Positions 62,171 through 64,000 of a stretch of DNA of 64,000 nt are shown here, piece after piece (position 1 is the first letter of the stretch; every line of letters starts with the position of its first letter). Source of the stretch: Streptomyces sp. NBC_01454 (GTDB lineage: Bacteria; Actinomycetota; Actinomycetes; Streptomycetales; Streptomycetaceae). The notes beneath the pieces were generated by a model. The model was given only the letters and a program-made list of their open reading frames with translations. It ran no database searches and had not been told where the DNA came from. Where the stretch lies: the NCBI RefSeq assembly GCF_036227565.1, contig NZ_CP109460.1, positions 806,001 through 870,000 on the forward strand, written 5' to 3'. The translations under genes and the position numbers were made by a program.

Positions 62171-63145
62171 TCAGGGGCGGGCCGTCCAGTACCGTTTGAG
62201 CACCTCCAGCTGGAGTGAGCATTCCAGCGAGGTGACTTCGTCGCTGCCCTCGAAGCCGCCGGTGAGGAAGTCGGCGAGGTGATCCTCGTCGCGGAAGACC
62301 CCTCCGTAGGTGAAGACCGAAGCGGCCGCCGTGAGGGCGAGGAAGCGCGTCGCGGGATGGCCCGCGAGGGAGGCGGCGAGGCGCTTCACGGCCCCCGGGC
62401 GGCAGCCGATGCTCAGCACCGCCTCGACCGCGTAGCCGATGTCCCGTGGGTCGACCTCGACGCGCGGACGCAGCAGGCCGGATTCGAGCAGGGCCGCGAC
62501 GGTGCGGCGGGCGCGGGACTCGGTGATGCCGAGGGTGCGGGCGAGGGTGGAGAAGGGCATCCGGGCGTCGTTGCGCAGGACGGCGGCGGTGTCGCGTTCC
62601 AGACCGCTCAGCGGTGTGTGCCGCGGGTGGGTGGCGGGCCCGCTCGCGTTCTGCCCTGCGAGGCCAGCGATTTGACTGGACGTCAGGCGCGGCAGGCGCC
62701 AGGCCGACGTGCTGGTGAGCCGGCGCAGCATCCACTCGGTCCGCAGGGTGCGCACTCCCGGCACCGCGGGGAGTTCGGTGGTCAGGGCGCGGGTCGTGTC
62801 GGCGCGGGTGGGGCCGTGCAGCATGCAGAAGACATCCGCGGCTCCGGACGCGAGCGACACGAAGGGGGTGTCGGCGCGCGCGGCGAGCGCGCGTGCCACC
62901 TCGGGTGCCCGCCCGGGTTCGGTGCCGATCCACACGGTGGCGGGGAGTCCTTCGGCCAGCAGCGACCACTCGGTTTCGCAGATCACCCGCATCGCCCCCG
63001 CGTCGACGAGCCGGGCGTAGCGGCGGGCGACGGTGCGGGCCGAGCTGTCGAGGACGCGGGCCAGCACGTCGAAGGACGCCCGGGGAGCTGTCTGCAGTGC
63101 GGCGATCAAGTCGAGATCGATGTCGTCGATCACGGTGTCCTCCAT
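62171..63145 (-). CDS. Lrp/AsnC-family regulator with two DNA-binding units
   Basis: 324 residues, about twice the usual Lrp length. There are two AsnC-type helix-turn-helix segments (about 5-55: DDIDLDLIAALQTAPRASFD, SSARTVARRYARLVDAGAM; about 180-230: SGLERDTAAVLRNDARMPFS, GITESRARRTVAALLESGLL). Each is followed by a RAM-like alpha/beta domain. This tandem form is common in Streptomyces. It is divergent from the MBL-fold gene at 63462, and near-identical 19-bp repeats lie between them. Confidence 0.87.
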   Translation of the reverse strand: MEDTVIDDIDLDLIAALQTAPRASFDVLARVLDSSARTVARRYARLVDAGAMRVICETEWSLLAEGLPATVWIGTEPGRAPEVARALAARADTPFVSLASGAADVFCMLHGPTRADTTRALTTELPAVPGVRTLRTEWMLRRLTSTSAWRLPRLTSSQIAGLAGQNASGPATHPRHTPLSGLERDTAAVLRNDARMPFSTLARTLGITESRARRTVAALLESGLLRPRVEVDPRDIGYAVEAVLSIGCRPGAVKRLAASLAGHPATRFLALTAAASVFTYGGVFRDEDHLADFLTGGFEGSDEVTSLECSLQLEVLKRYWTARP

Positions 63146-63328
63146 GGCTCCTGCCGCCTCACTTTCCGTGGCTCTCGCCTTGCCTCTCGTCGACTGTCGA
63201 CCCTAGCCGAGCGTCCGACGGAATCGGGCATCGAGAGGGGCATTTCGCGCGGGGATGCGGCATCGGTGGCGTGGTTCGCGCCCGATTCCGCCATATCGCC
63301 GCCTGAATCCAGCACGTTGCGTGCTAGT

Positions 63329-63378
63329 GTGCAGGAATTCGGCACACACGGCATGCAGCGTGCAGGAAAACGGCACAC
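63329..63378. promoter_or_regulatory. Direct repeat between lrp-like and MBL genes
   Basis: GTGCAGGAATTCGGCACAC (63329-63347) and GTGCAGGAAAACGGCACAC (63360-63378) differ at two positions, are 31 bp apart (three helical turns) and each has GTGC/GCAC ends. This is a likely Lrp-family operator. Confidence 0.6.
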
Positions 63379-63461
63379 CGCCGCGCCCCGAGCCGCCACA
63401 CCTGCGGCGACCGCGCCCACTGCATCCCGCATCTGCCCCCACCTGCCCGCGAGGAGAGTTC

Positions 63462-64000
63462 ATGAATGCGATCACCCTTGGAGACGTCTCGGTGCTGCGC
63501 ACGGTGGAGTACGAGGGCACGACCCGGCCGCCGGAGGAGATGTTCGGCGACGTCCCGGGCGAGGTCTGGGAGGCCAACCGGCACTGGCTGGCACCCGATT
63601 TCTGGGACGTGGGGACGGGCCTGCTGAGGTCGTCCGTGCAGACCTGGATACTGCGCAGCGCCGGCCGGACGATCCTGATCGACACCGGGGTGGGCGACGC
63701 CAAGGAACGCCCCGCCATGCCGGCCTTCCACCGGCTGAACACGGGTTTCCTCACGCGCCTCGCGGCCGCCGGGGTACGGCCCGAGGACGTCGACGTCGTG
63801 GTCAACACGCACCTCCATGCCGATCACGTCGGCTGGAACACCCGCCTGGTGGACGAGGAATGGGTGCCGACCTTCCCGCGTGCCCAATACCTCTTCCCAC
63901 GGGCCGATTACGACTTCTGGAATCCCGCCCACCACCACACCCGCCGTATGGGGGCGGCCAACCAGAACGTCTTCGAGGACAGCGTCGAGCCGGTCGTCCG
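63462..64000 (+). CDS. MBL-fold metallo-hydrolase (partial, 3' end outside window)
   Basis: 179 residues from ATG 63462, with GAGGAGAG 4-7 nt upstream. The zinc motif THLHADHVGWN (HxHxDH) and LIDTGVGDAK at the first strand identify a metallo-beta-lactamase-fold hydrolase. The arrangement resembles lactonase-like members (AidC/AttM group), but the second half, with the remaining ligands, is missing. Divergence from the Lrp-type gene and the shared operator suggest that regulator controls it. Confidence 0.85.
   Translation, partial: MNAITLGDVSVLRTVEYEGTTRPPEEMFGDVPGEVWEANRHWLAPDFWDVGTGLLRSSVQTWILRSAGRTILIDTGVGDAKERPAMPAFHRLNTGFLTRLAAAGVRPEDVDVVVNTHLHADHVGWNTRLVDEEWVPTFPRAQYLFPRADYDFWNPAHHHTRRMGAANQNVFEDSVEPVV

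Overview
The window is very GC-rich. Third codon positions are almost always G or C, GTG starts are common, and regulators of the SARP, AfsR-like, DevR/DevS and XRE/ImmA types are present. This points to a Streptomyces or close relative. No rRNA, tRNA, CRISPR array or intact insertion sequence was seen. All functional calls below come from reading translations and motifs by eye; no database search was run.

Layout. (1) 1-8.3 kb: a partial unknown gene, a DevR/DevS-type two-component pair, a decayed cytochrome oxidase (ctaD) fragment, a 2OG-Fe oxygenase-like protein, an MFS exporter and an amino-acid permease. (2) 8.3-15.1 kb: regulators (a 1237-residue BTAD/ATPase protein and a small SARP) and a cation/proton antiporter. 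(3) 15.2-42.2 kb: a nonribosomal peptide cluster. A leftward operon (22.8 to 16.0 kb) encodes a leucine-pathway-like 2-oxoacid chain-elongation set (isopropylmalate/homocitrate synthase-like, LeuC-, LeuB- and LeuD-like), a ureohydrolase and a CmlA-type beta-hydroxylase, followed by a nitroreductase. A rightward operon (23.2 to 39.5 kb) encodes a lysine 2,3-aminomutase-type radical SAM enzyme, a two-module NRPS, a phenylalanine hydroxylase-like enzyme, a second CmlA-type beta-hydroxylase, a one-module NRPS and an FAD-dependent halogenase. A hairpin, an aminotransferase and an MFS exporter follow. The 324-bp divergent promoter holds five heptamers at 11/12-bp pitch, which looks like a SARP operator.

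How the cluster may work (inference). Three adenylation domains suggest a tripeptide. By-eye specificity residues suggest a lysine-like basic residue, a Thr/Val-like residue and an aromatic residue. The elongation enzymes plus the aminomutase would make a homologated beta-amino acid such as beta-homolysine. The Phe hydroxylase and halogenase would make a chloro-hydroxyphenyl residue, and the two CmlA-type enzymes would hydroxylate carrier-bound residues at C-beta. This composition resembles resormycin, a Streptomyces platensis peptide that I recall as containing beta-homolysine, hydroxyvaline and a chlorinated dehydro-aryl residue. The assignment needs comparison. The ureohydrolase inside the elongation operon suggests a guanidine-masked elongation route.

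(4) 42.2-44 kb, just right of the cluster: decayed gene fragments (an M20 amidohydrolase, a transposon-associated DUF6262 protein) around a DUF998-like membrane protein. (5) 44-64 kb: accessory metabolism and regulation. This includes an AhpD-like protein, a Rieske oxygenase with an orphan TetR-type operator, a choloylglycine-hydrolase-like Ntn enzyme, an old-yellow-enzyme, an XRE-ImmA/IrrE-DUF6545-methyltransferase module with a second methyltransferase copy divergent from it, a type-B carboxylesterase, an ASCH fragment, two zinc-free alcohol dehydrogenase/quinone oxidoreductases with a TetR regulator, a sterol-desaturase-like membrane enzyme with a MarR regulator and perfect palindromic operator, a secreted protein, a truncated SnoaL-like protein, an Lrp regulator and a partial MBL-fold hydrolase.
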